7,731 bases of DNA from a bacterium (lineage in GTDB: Bacteria > B130-G9). Under the pieces are notes generated by a model, which made no database searches, was not told the origin of the DNA, and worked only from the letters and a program-made list of their open reading frames with translations. The DNA lies in contig JAGHCW010000148.1 in NCBI GenBank assembly GCA_021160245.1, positions 1 to 7,731 on the forward strand, given 5' to 3'. How positions within the stretch are numbered: the stretch's first letter is position 1; every line of letters begins with the position of its first letter. Positions 1 to 5,826 of the stretch are shown piece by piece. Position numbers and translations under genes: made by a program.

Positions 1-17
1 CGTGAGCATTCTGTAAT

Positions 18-1046
18 ATGATCGTATCTTCCGATACGAATGTCCTTTTTATCTGGCAGGCGCCCGACAGGCTTCGGGAATATCTGGAAACCGGGCTAAA
101 GGACCTGCCGCTGGTGAAGCTGGTCTTTCCCTCGGACATCGAGGAGGAGACGCTTATTCGCCTCGCGCCCAAGGCGGACATAATCATCGGCTGGCGGCCA
201 ACGAAGGAGCTGCTGGGTGCGGCGAAGCGGCTGAGGCTGTTCATCAATCCCGGCGCCGGAGTTCAACATCTTGTCGAGCTCTTTCGCGGTCTAACGAGCG
301 ACAGAGATATCATACTCGTCAACGGGCACGGCAACTCTTATTTCACCGCCCAACAGACCGTCGCGATATTGCTGGCATTGATGAACAAGGTCATCTCGCA
401 TCACAATTGGATGGTCCAAGGGCATTGGCGGAAAGGGGACAAAGACGCCGCCTCAATCCCCCTGCGCGACAGGAAGGTAGGCCTGCTTGGCTATGGCGCC
501 GTCAACACGAAGGTTCATCGCTTTCTTGCGGGCTTCGACGTTGAGTTCCACGCGCTCAGAAACGACTGGTCGAAGCTGACCGAGGCGCCACCGACACCGC
601 TTGTGAGATACGATACCGCGCGGTTTGAGGATTTCCTGAAGGCGATCGATATTCTCATCGTATCGCTACCCCTGACACCTGCTACCGAAGGTCTAATCGG
701 CAAGCGGGAGTTCGATCTGCTCGGGCCGGATGGCCTGTTTGTGAATACTGGACGAGGCGCAATTGTTGATGAGAATTGCTTGTATGACGCGCTGAATGAC
801 AACGTCATAGCCGGGGCCGCGCTTGATGTCTGGTACAATTATACCCCTGTCGCCGACGAGGGCGGTCGCACTTCTCCCTACAACTGCCCATTCCACGAGC
901 TCGACAACGTCGTCCTCTCCCCCCACCGCGCCGCCTCGCCCTTCCGCGACCTGAAACGCTGGGACGAGGTCATAGAGAACATATCGCGCCTCGCCGCCGG
1001 CCGGTCGGATTTCTTGAACGTCGTGGATGTTGAGGCGGGCTATTAA
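18..1046 (+). CDS. D-isomer-specific 2-hydroxyacid dehydrogenase (NAD(P)-dependent)
   Basis: 342 residues, the usual family length. The family reversibly oxidises D-2-hydroxyacids to 2-oxoacids in the cytoplasm. Visible parts: N-terminal catalytic half (about 1-110), Rossmann domain from about 152 with the dinucleotide loop GLLGYGAVN, VNTGRGAIVDE around Arg246 (substrate-binding Arg), AALDVW at 267-272, and LSPHRAA with His303, the usual catalytic acid/base. Oddities: the third Gly of GxGxxG is Asn163, and the strand after it ends in HALRND without the Asp that normally binds the NAD ribose, so NADP use is possible. After ALDV, where many members carry the catalytic Glu, there is WYNYTP. An in-frame TGA at 3-5 fixes ATG 18 as the first start; no convincing Shine-Dalgarno is visible. 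It is followed 18 bp later by an acetyltransferase gene. Substrate cannot be assigned. Confidence 0.9.
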   Translation: MIVSSDTNVLFIWQAPDRLREYLETGLKDLPLVKLVFPSDIEEETLIRLAPKADIIIGWRPTKELLGAAKRLRLFINPGAGVQHLVELFRGLTSDRDIILVNGHGNSYFTAQQTVAILLALMNKVISHHNWMVQGHWRKGDKDAASIPLRDRKVGLLGYGAVNTKVHRFLAGFDVEFHALRNDWSKLTEAPPTPLVRYDTARFEDFLKAIDILIVSLPLTPATEGLIGKREFDLLGPDGLFVNTGRGAIVDENCLYDALNDNVIAGAALDVWYNYTPVADEGGRTSPYNCPFHELDNVVLSPHRAASPFRDLKRWDEVIENISRLAAGRSDFLNVVDVEAGY

Positions 1047-1064
1047 GATTCAGGAGATGCTCAG

Positions 1065-1631
1065 ATGACTGATAGACAGCCCACTCTGACGACTGAGAGA
1101 CTTATTCTAAGGCCATTCGAGCTTCGTGATGCGCCGGATGTTCAGCGCCTCGCCGGCACGCGGGAGATCGCCGAGACTACGATAAATATCCCTCATCCAT
1201 ACGAGGATGGCATTGCGGAGGCATGGATAGCCACCCACGCGGAACGATTTGAGAATGGCGGGGTGGTGAACTTCGCAATATGCGACCGTGAAGGCGACCA
1301 TCTTATCGGCGCGATCTCGTTGTTTCTCAAACCACACCATGAGCGTGCCGAGATCGGATACTGGGTGGGCAAGCCCTACTGGGGCAAGGGATATTGCACA
1401 GAGGCGGCAAGGGAGATCGTCCGCTACGGGTTTGATGAGCTCGGCCTCAACCGCATATTCGGCGAGTATATGGCCGGCAACTCAGCGTCAGGCCGCGTGA
1501 TGGAGAAGATCGGCATGGAGTATGAGGGTCGGCTGAGGCAGCACATGATGAAATGGGGCGAGCCTCAGGACATGATGGTTTATTCCATTCTAAAGAGCGA
1601 GTATCAAGCGATGCAGAAGGCCTCCGAGTAG
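1065..1631 (+). CDS. GNAT N-acetyltransferase, RimJ/RimL type
   Basis: 188 residues, typical for the RimJ/RimL branch of GNAT enzymes, which move an acetyl group from acetyl-CoA to an amine (ribosomal protein N-termini, amino sugars, antibiotics or small molecules). The N-terminus TTERLILRPFELRDAPDV is the classic opening of this branch. Motif A lies at about 97-122 (IGYWVGKPYWGKGYCTEAA) and contains the acetyl-CoA pyrophosphate loop. Motif B, GNSASGRVMEKIGMEYEG at 138-155, is the usual C-terminal part. The start ATG 1065 has AGGAG at 1052-1056, 8 nt upstream. The gene is in line with the dehydrogenase before it and probably cotranscribed. The acceptor substrate cannot be told from sequence. 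Confidence 0.92.
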   Translation: MTDRQPTLTTERLILRPFELRDAPDVQRLAGTREIAETTINIPHPYEDGIAEAWIATHAERFENGGVVNFAICDREGDHLIGAISLFLKPHHERAEIGYWVGKPYWGKGYCTEAAREIVRYGFDELGLNRIFGEYMAGNSASGRVMEKIGMEYEGRLRQHMMKWGEPQDMMVYSILKSEYQAMQKASE

Positions 1632-1669
1632 CAACCGCATTAGGACGGCCGTTTTGCGCGGCGTTCAGC

Positions 1670-1830
1670 CTATTCCGAATCCCTGAAATGCGAGCTCACA
1701 TCGTGCACGTCTCGCTCCTTGTCCGGCGGCTTGGGGATTGCGTTGATGGCGTCGCAGATTCTCGACACTAGAATGAACCACACGATGATCATGGCCAATG
1801 CCGCGCAGTTTACCGGCAGAAGAAGGCCGA
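1670..1830 (-). pseudogene. Out-of-frame C-terminal part of the 1810-2223 membrane protein gene
   Basis: Read on the minus strand in the frame one base behind that of the gene at 1810-2223, this stretch stays open from the break to TAG at 1670-1672. It gives GLLLPVNCAALAMIIVWFIL, then VSRICDAINAIPKPPDKERD and a short hydrophilic tail ending FRDSE. That is a convincing last membrane helix plus cytoplasmic tail, and it continues sensibly from MFVAFS of the upstream frame. Adding one G at the GG on the minus strand (1827-1828) joins the two parts into a protein of about 184 residues. This piece has no start codon or ribosome binding site of its own, so it is a remnant of the same gene, not a separate one. 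It ends 38 bp from the stop of the convergent acetyltransferase gene. Confidence 0.7.
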
Positions 1831-2223
1831 GAATGCGACAAACATGTGTGGCTCTAGCTTCTTAGCGCTGAGTTCATGTCGATCCACGAAGTTGTTGTAA
1901 TCCTTCGGGAAACAGGCCACTGCCCGGAAAACCCAGTAGATATTGTAAAATGGAATGAACAAGAATCCAACAGCAGTCCCTGGCGTAATTCTCGCATAGC
2001 CGTCCTGAATGGACTCCCACATCTTGTAGATGAGGTGTAATCCAACAATTGAGCTGAATAATATCGCGAGCAGCCCCAGCACAAACCATGGGAGTACAAT
2101 TCTCAGTTTGTCAGGGTCATCGGAGAAGAAGGCTACAATGGCCATTACGGGAAATAATAGGCCCAATCCAAGACCGCTCGCGATTGACCAGATGTAGAAC
2201 CGTTTCGAGACCTGCTGTTCCAT
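1810..2223 (-). CDS. Small multi-pass membrane protein, frameshifted near its 3' end
   Basis: 137 residues before a premature TAA. Hydrophobic segments at about 10-33, 41-66 and 84-104. The third includes GTAVGFLFIPFYNIYWVFRA, a pattern I recognise from uncharacterised bacterial membrane proteins of the type IQDGxARxTPGxAVGFLFIPFYNxYW, often joined to small zinc-ribbon or GYF-type domains that are absent here. The function is unknown. The start is supported by AGGAGG at 2230-2235, 6 nt upstream. The last residues (AFFCR) are probably junk created by a one-base frame change at about 1812-1862; the true C-terminus lies in the next frame down to 1670. The gene is convergent with the acetyltransferase and divergent from the FMN-binding lipoproteins. 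It is either a recent pseudogene or an intact gene hit by a sequence error. Confidence 0.75.
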   Translation of the reverse strand: MEQQVSKRFYIWSIASGLGLGLLFPVMAIVAFFSDDPDKLRIVLPWFVLGLLAILFSSIVGLHLIYKMWESIQDGYARITPGTAVGFLFIPFYNIYWVFRAVACFPKDYNNFVDRHELSAKKLEPHMFVAFSAFFCR

Positions 2224-2349
2224 GCGGCGCCTCCTGTCGGCTCCGAAAGGCCTTTTAGCACCATCTATTCAGATGTATCACTCTGACACTGCCGAAAACG
2301 CGAGGCCTTGTCAGTCAATCCCCCAATTGATGAACTAATCTAGGAAAGT

Positions 2350-2415
2350 ATCCACGAAGAACACGAAGCCTCACTAAGAAGAGTATCTTCGTGTAACTTG
2401 GTGGCCTTCGTGGAT
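2350..2415. repeat. TTCGTG-type imperfect inverted repeat (29-bp arms, 8-nt spacer)
   Basis: Left arm 2350-2378 and right arm 2387-2415 are reverse complements at 22 of 29 positions by hand count, with the outer 10 bp (ATCCACGAAG / CTTCGTGGAT) perfect. Each arm is three degenerate units of about 9-10 nt with core CTTNGTG; another copy, TTCGTGGTTTAA, lies at 2439-2450. This resembles the TTCGTG/CACGAA dispersed intergenic repeats I associate with many environmental bacterial genomes, often mis-called as short genes. As RNA it would fold into a long hairpin between two divergent genes. Its function is unknown. No confident promoter was found in the rest of the 2224-2481 gap, which also has a 10-bp palindrome AAAGGCCTTT at 2246-2255. 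Confidence 0.75.
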
Positions 2416-2470
2416 TCCTCTATGTCAATTCCTCTTCATTCGTGGTTTAATCACCTCTCATTAAGAATTG

Positions 2471-2475
2471 AGGAG
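2471..2475 (+). promoter_or_regulatory. Ribosome binding site setting the 2482 start
   Basis: AGGAG lies 6 nt before ATG 2482. It excludes the longer reading frame that opens at TTG 2398 inside the inverted repeat, and places the lipoprotein signal directly at the N-terminus. Confidence 0.85.
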
Positions 2476-2481
2476 AATTCT

Positions 2482-2847
2482 ATGACTAAGAGAACATTCG
2501 TGCTGGGCATCATCTTGCTTATGCTCATCGCCGCCGGATGCAGCCTCAATAAGCAAATCGGCCCGGTTGACCTCTCCAGCGTCGCGGATGGCGTCTATCG
2601 AGGCGCATACAAGTCCGATGGATTCCAGTGGGAGGTGAAGGTTAGAGTCAAAGACCACAAGATATTCGGTATCGAGATACTGAAAGAGAGAGAGGGAGAC
2701 TCCCACGACGAGAAGGCGCGGGATATGATAGGCCGTGTCGTAGTGGAGCAATCGCTGCAGGTGGACGCGGTCAGCGGCGCGACCAAGTCCAGCAAGGCCC
2801 TTCTCAAGGCAATCGAGAATGCCCTTTCGACCAGACCGCCTCGATAA
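2482..2847 (+). CDS. Small FMN-binding domain lipoprotein (first of tandem pair)
   Basis: 121 residues. A short charged N-terminus (MTKR) and hydrophobic stretch end in the lipobox IAAGC with Cys20 as the lipidation site; Ser follows the Cys, not the Asp that keeps lipoproteins in the inner membrane. The rest is one compact FMN-binding domain (the FMN_bind fold of NqrC and RnfG): DGVYRG at 36-41 and VDAVSGATKSS at 94-104. In this family ApbE attaches FMN covalently to the Thr of SGAT, here Thr101. The product is probably an envelope-anchored flavin redox carrier. No ApbE, Nqr or Rnf gene is in the window, so its partners are unknown. The matching paralogue follows 41 bp later in the same direction. 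Confidence 0.88.
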   Translation: MTKRTFVLGIILLMLIAAGCSLNKQIGPVDLSSVADGVYRGAYKSDGFQWEVKVRVKDHKIFGIEILKEREGDSHDEKARDMIGRVVVEQSLQVDAVSGATKSSKALLKAIENALSTRPPR

Positions 2848-2888
2848 AGGCTCCAGCACTGCAAGGGCTGCTCCCAGAAAGGAGAAGG

Positions 2889-3254
2889 ATGAACACTAAA
2901 ACAATAGCTATTTTCATCGTCCTCGTTTCCTTAGTATTTGTGGCTTGCACGATGTACAGGCCTGTGGAGGGTGTGGACCTCGCAAGGGTATGGGACGGTG
3001 TGTATATCGGGAAGCACCGCTATGGCGTCTTCAGCTTCAAGGTCGAGGTGACCGTGAGCCAGCACAGAATTGCGGACATCAGGATAATCAAGAATTCTGG
3101 CCAAAAGAAGTACGCGAAGATGGCCGAGGCGGTCATCGATCGAGTGCTGCGGGCGCAGTCGGTGGAGGTTGACGCGGTAAGCGGCGCCACAATGTCGAGC
3201 AAGGGTCTGCTCAACGCCGTGCGAGATGCGCTCAACAAAGGCATCACTCAATAG
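2889..3254 (+). CDS. Small FMN-binding domain lipoprotein (second of tandem pair)
   Basis: 121 residues, the same length as the gene before it. The hydrophobic N-terminus ends in FVAC with Cys20 as the predicted lipidation site, followed by Thr. DGVYIG at 36-41 and VDAVSGATMSS at 94-104 sit at the same positions as in the first copy, and Thr101 is again the expected ApbE flavinylation site. The two proteins align without gaps at about 46 of 121 identical residues (hand count), so they arose by an old tandem duplication. Charged residues in the middle differ (KNSGQKKYAK here, KEREGDSHDEK in the first), making this copy more basic. AAGGAG at 2879-2884 lies 4 nt before ATG 2889. Likely cotranscribed with its twin and acting in the same envelope electron-transfer role. 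Confidence 0.88.
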   Translation: MNTKTIAIFIVLVSLVFVACTMYRPVEGVDLARVWDGVYIGKHRYGVFSFKVEVTVSQHRIADIRIIKNSGQKKYAKMAEAVIDRVLRAQSVEVDAVSGATMSSKGLLNAVRDALNKGITQ

Positions 3255-3288
3255 GCCCCGCTATTCGCTTTCGAGAGCGTTGATGGCC
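3254..3288. terminator. Weak candidate hairpin between convergent genes
   Basis: The 38-bp gap between the FMN lipoprotein stop and the minus-strand beta-helix gene stop holds a small hairpin at 3266-3279 (CGCT/AGCG stem around TTCGAG) flanked by GGCC at 3254-3257 and 3285-3288. There is no clear U-run on either side, so use as a terminator is only suggested by position. Confidence 0.2.
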
Positions 3289-3292
3289 ATTC

Positions 3293-4159
3293 TTACTCAG
3301 CCAACCCCAAGACCTCGACCTCGGTTGAGGCGAGGGATACAAGCTCGCCGGTGTGGTGATCGAAGAGGCCCAGGTAGATGGTGTATGGGCCAGTCGGGAT
3401 GCTCGAAGGGAAATGGATCGGGAAACTGAAATAGTCGGGCAGGTAGTCTCGAATTGGCGCCGTTGGCATCCAGGGCAGCGCTGATGTCGTCCAGTTACCG
3501 TCCGAGAGATATAGCACAGTGTCTTCGTATGCCGCCGCCAGATAGATGTCCGCGAGCATTATGACTCCATCACACTTGAGCAACACGTAAGCGGTCAGGT
3601 CAGAACCTCGGCAGATCGGTATCCCCTCGTGCCCGAGCTCCATGTATGGCTTCGGTCCAATCCTCCGCCCGTAGTGGAAGCCCATATCAACCACGCCGGT
3701 GTCCGGCTCGTGATCGGTCCTCGTCGTCAGCCCCGCGACTACGCTCTCCGATGCCAATACCGAGCCAGCATCCACACATGGTGAAGTCGTGGCCTGGTCA
3801 GAATCCGCGTGGCTCAAGTAGTGCTCACCCAGAGCGCCCGCCGAAAGAAGAGGGTCGCTATGGATCACGCCATCGCCCTCCGCCGACCAGCTCACGCAGC
3901 TGTATTCCGTGTCGATTTCAGGGGGCGCCGTCGCCGCTATATTATGTTCGTCTGTCCAAAGGATGCTGTCTAAAAAAGAGACGTGCTGAGGCGCCGGGGC
4001 CATCCCGCTTGATGCCACGGCAACGTCGCCCACGATTGTGCAGTTGGTGAACGTCACATCGCACGAACCTCCGCCCTCTCCATCCACAGGCACCGCTCGG
4101 GAACGAGCGGACCATCCCCCCAAGCCCCCGTGTGACACTCCGTGAATCCGAAGAGACAA
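3293..4159 (-). CDS. C-terminal part of secreted beta-helix protein (frameshifted from 4054-4968)
   Basis: Open frame of up to 288 residues with no ribosome binding site; its real content starts about residue 13-27. It opens with one more beta-helix rung (DVTFTNCTIVGD), then VSFLDSILW, YSCVSW and the phrase TTSPCVDAGSVLASES followed by DMGFHYGRR, which is typical of the end of secreted parallel beta-helix proteins. From about residue 168 comes a separate beta-rich domain of about 120 residues (ADIYLAAAYEDTVLYLSDGN, then PTGPYTIYLGLFDHHTGEL), like the sandwich modules that end large surface proteins in uncultured bacteria. It continues the same gene as 4054-4968. One added base in the minus-strand G6 run at 4116-4121 (or the G5 run at 4125-4129) joins them into a protein of about 558 residues. 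Confidence 0.75.
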   Translation of the reverse strand: MSLRIHGVSHGGLGGWSARSRAVPVDGEGGGSCDVTFTNCTIVGDVAVASSGMAPAPQHVSFLDSILWTDEHNIAATAPPEIDTEYSCVSWSAEGDGVIHSDPLLSAGALGEHYLSHADSDQATTSPCVDAGSVLASESVVAGLTTRTDHEPDTGVVDMGFHYGRRIGPKPYMELGHEGIPICRGSDLTAYVLLKCDGVIMLADIYLAAAYEDTVLYLSDGNWTTSALPWMPTAPIRDYLPDYFSFPIHFPSSIPTGPYTIYLGLFDHHTGELVSLASTEVEVLGLAE

Positions 4160-4968
4160 TTCGAGATTTCAGCCTCGCATGACCTGCTCCAGCCCGGCTG
4201 GAGCCACACATAAACCTGTTCGCTGCAATAGCTGGTGCCAACAAAGGCACAGTTCTCCACTACAAGACGGTCTATTTGCGGCGTGGCGCTTATGTGATCC
4301 AGATCACCAAACTGGAGCCATCGGGAGGGATACGGCGTAGAGGGGTATCCTTCAAAAGATTCTATGCCAATGAGATGCGTGGAGCGTATGGCCAGCTCAA
4401 GGGGGCCCTGGCCACCCGAGACGGTTATGCCTCCGCCGCCTTGACTCCAGCCAGTGAACGAGCATTGGGATATCTCCACCGCGACCTTGAAAGGGCCCGT
4501 AGTGCCAGCAGAGAGAGAGAATCCATTCAGGGCGCAGTTCCTGATAGTCACGTTCGTATCCATTGATTGTCCACCGACCATGCTAACTGTGACCGCACTC
4601 AGGTTCTCAATAACCGTCGTGCATCCCAGCGTGAAATAGACGTGATATGCCAAGTAGGGCCTCCGGCTGCCCTCGCCCCTAAGCCAAATCCACTCCGGAA
4701 CACTCAATCTCTGATAGTGGTAGAACGGTGGGGAATAATGCGGGTCTCCATATCCACCCCGGCCAATGTGAATCACGCCCGGATCAGCCTCAGTGCCGTG
4801 AGCATTCTCCACAGCGTGCTCCATCGTCTCCCATGCCTCGTCCGACGAAAGCCCGGAATTGCTGTCATTCCCCGTATTGCAGTCAACGAAGTAATCCGTC
4901 GCGATTGCGGAAGCTGCGACAGACACGATGATGAAGACTGTCATTACAAATATCGTTGCGCAGCGCAT
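4054..4968 (-). CDS. Secreted parallel beta-helix protein, N-terminal part (frameshifted)
   Basis: 304 residues before a premature TGA. A signal peptide is clear (MRCATIFVMTVFIIVSVAAS, likely cut after ASAIA), then TDYFVDCNTGNDSNSGLSSD and EAWETMEHAVENA...GVIHIG, the DUF1565-type opening of right-handed beta-helix proteins. Rungs with an N-C core follow: TIRNCALNG, EISQCSFTG, VVENCAFVG, EISNCLFG. Such proteins are secreted or surface-exposed, often polysaccharide-binding or lyase-like; no catalytic set can be named here. ATG 4968 is chosen because AAAGGAGGTG lies 5 nt upstream and the signal peptide begins there; a TTG at 4998 is in frame but lacks support. It lies 30 bp after the preceding gene in the operon. 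The last residues (about 287-304, ERAEVRAM) are probably out-of-frame. Confidence 0.82.
   Translation of the reverse strand: MRCATIFVMTVFIIVSVAASAIATDYFVDCNTGNDSNSGLSSDEAWETMEHAVENAHGTEADPGVIHIGRGGYGDPHYSPPFYHYQRLSVPEWIWLRGEGSRRPYLAYHVYFTLGCTTVIENLSAVTVSMVGGQSMDTNVTIRNCALNGFSLSAGTTGPFKVAVEISQCSFTGWSQGGGGITVSGGQGPLELAIRSTHLIGIESFEGYPSTPYPSRWLQFGDLDHISATPQIDRLVVENCAFVGTSYCSEQVYVWLQPGWSRSCEAEISNCLFGFTECHTGAWGDGPLVPERCLWMERAEVRAM
4093..4110 (-). other. Perfect 7-bp hairpin just downstream of the G6 run at the frame break
   Basis: CCGCTCG at 4093-4099 and CGAGCGG at 4104-4110 are exact reverse complements with a 4-nt loop. In the direction of the minus-strand gene, this hairpin starts 5 nt after the G6 run (4116-4121) where the beta-helix frame appears to change. 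The layout of a slippery run, short spacer and stem resembles a recoding signal, but it is equally a place where sequencing would lose a base. Confidence 0.6.
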
Positions 4969-4973
4969 TTTCA

Positions 4974-4979
4974 CCTCCT
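4974..4979 (-). promoter_or_regulatory. Ribosome binding site setting the 4968 start
   Basis: AGGAGG on the minus strand, within AAAGGAGGTG at 4972-4981, 5 nt before ATG 4968. It sits in the 30-bp gap after the stop of the upstream repeat-module gene and rules out the in-frame TTG at 4998. Confidence 0.85.
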
Positions 4980-4998
4980 TTGGGCCATGCAGCCTCAA

Positions 4999-5826
4999 TC
5001 AATGCTCCCATGTGTTGAGCAGGCGAGTTCCCTTTGTGATGAGAAACCTGCCCTGGTTAGGTATGTAAATGATGAGGTCCGGACCTGAACGGATTTCCCA
5101 TTCGTTCGCTGCTTCAAACAGCGGCCCAGACCATGGGAAGAGCTCAAAATCAGGACCGCCGGAGTCCGGATCCACATCTGCCTTTGTGATTCGAAGACTC
5201 TCGCGTGTGTTCCCTCCTCCTATCTCCGTGAGAAAGAGCTCACTCAATAGCCCTTGAGCGACGAACCAGAGAAAAGGCCACCCAGGTTCGTATGTTTCCG
5301 ACTCGAGAAAGTTGTAAAGCCAGTAGCGGCCTGCTCTAACAGCAAGAAGTCTTGGAGGGCCATCTCGTCCCGGAAGATACGTCATGCTATCAGGGCCCTT
5401 CCCCGCCCAGGGCGCCATCTCGTCCACATATTCAACGCCAGGCACACGGAGAAGATGTTCCACCTTCCCACAAATATCCCAGCACCCACCTCTTTTTAGC
5501 CACAGATTTCCGTCCTTGGCAATCAGCAAGCCATATTTTTCACCGGTCAGCTTCAAGCCGGTAGGCAGGTAAACGACGTTATCGGGACCTCCTCGCTCCC
5601 AGGCAAACACGTTCTTCTGGAGGCCCGGTTCGCTGGCCCCAACGCCGAGCAGATCTTGATCTCCTGCCTCCGCTGATTGGGGGCAGCCGGTCAGCAAAGA
5701 CTTGACCGAATCACTGTGCCCGAATCGGAAGTGCTCGTCAAAGTACCAGAACTGCCCATGCCTTATCAGAATTATCCAATCACAGCCCGGCACGTAGGAT
5801 CCTGCCGAGGGTCCCCAGCCAGACAA
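4999..5826 (-). CDS. Propeller-like GPD repeat module, probably the C-terminal part of the 5772-6980 protein
   Basis: 275 residues from the first possible start, a TTG with no well-spaced ribosome binding site. The protein is a series of related beta units with a G-P/C-D core followed by hydrophobic strand, YLP and a Lys/Arg-Gly-x-x-Trp turn: GCDWII at 14-19, GGPDNVVYLP at 79-88, KGPDSMTYLP at 143-152, SGPDLIIYIP at 247-256, spaced about 65 residues with one long interval. This looks like a small beta-propeller or similar sandwich repeat, perhaps carbohydrate- or protein-binding. The frame overlaps the end of the barrel gene by 55 bp and is shifted by one base. The first residues (SAGSYVPG) fit the expected end of the barrel domain, so the two are probably one protein of about 660 residues. 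No signal peptide. It precedes the beta-helix gene by 30 bp. Confidence 0.7.
   Translation of the reverse strand: MSGWGPSAGSYVPGCDWIILIRHGQFWYFDEHFRFGHSDSVKSLLTGCPQSAEAGDQDLLGVGASEPGLQKNVFAWERGGPDNVVYLPTGLKLTGEKYGLLIAKDGNLWLKRGGCWDICGKVEHLLRVPGVEYVDEMAPWAGKGPDSMTYLPGRDGPPRLLAVRAGRYWLYNFLESETYEPGWPFLWFVAQGLLSELFLTEIGGGNTRESLRITKADVDPDSGGPDFELFPWSGPLFEAANEWEIRSGPDLIIYIPNQGRFLITKGTRLLNTWEH

Noticed and set aside
515-926. Minus-strand open frames inside the dehydrogenase gene
   Set aside because: They lie opposite a full-length gene with clear family motifs and show no protein-like pattern.
1812-1862. Programmed frameshifting in the membrane protein gene
   Set aside because: No slippery heptamer; only a 5-bp stem with a 10-nt loop (1799-1818) lies nearby. 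A lost base is simpler.
2224-2349. Sigma70 promoter for the membrane protein gene, with a TTGACT near 2312 on the minus strand
   Set aside because: No -10 box stands at a suitable distance, so it is not listed.
2350-2450. CRISPR array
   Set aside because: The units are only 9-10 nt, degenerate, adjacent and inverted, with no spacers of regular length.
2398-2481. N-terminal extension of the first FMN lipoprotein starting at TTG 2398
   Set aside because: It runs through the TTCGTG inverted repeat and would bury the lipobox; ATG 2482 has AGGAG 6 nt upstream and gives the same length as the paralogue.
2461-2864. Minus-strand open frames opposite the first FMN lipoprotein
   Set aside because: Antisense shadows in a codon-biased gene; no ribosome binding site and no recognisable domain.
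4276-5088. Plus-strand open frames opposite the beta-helix gene, the longest at 4567-5088
   Set aside because: They are opposite a signal-peptide and rung-pattern gene and have low-complexity or Pro/Arg-rich translations.
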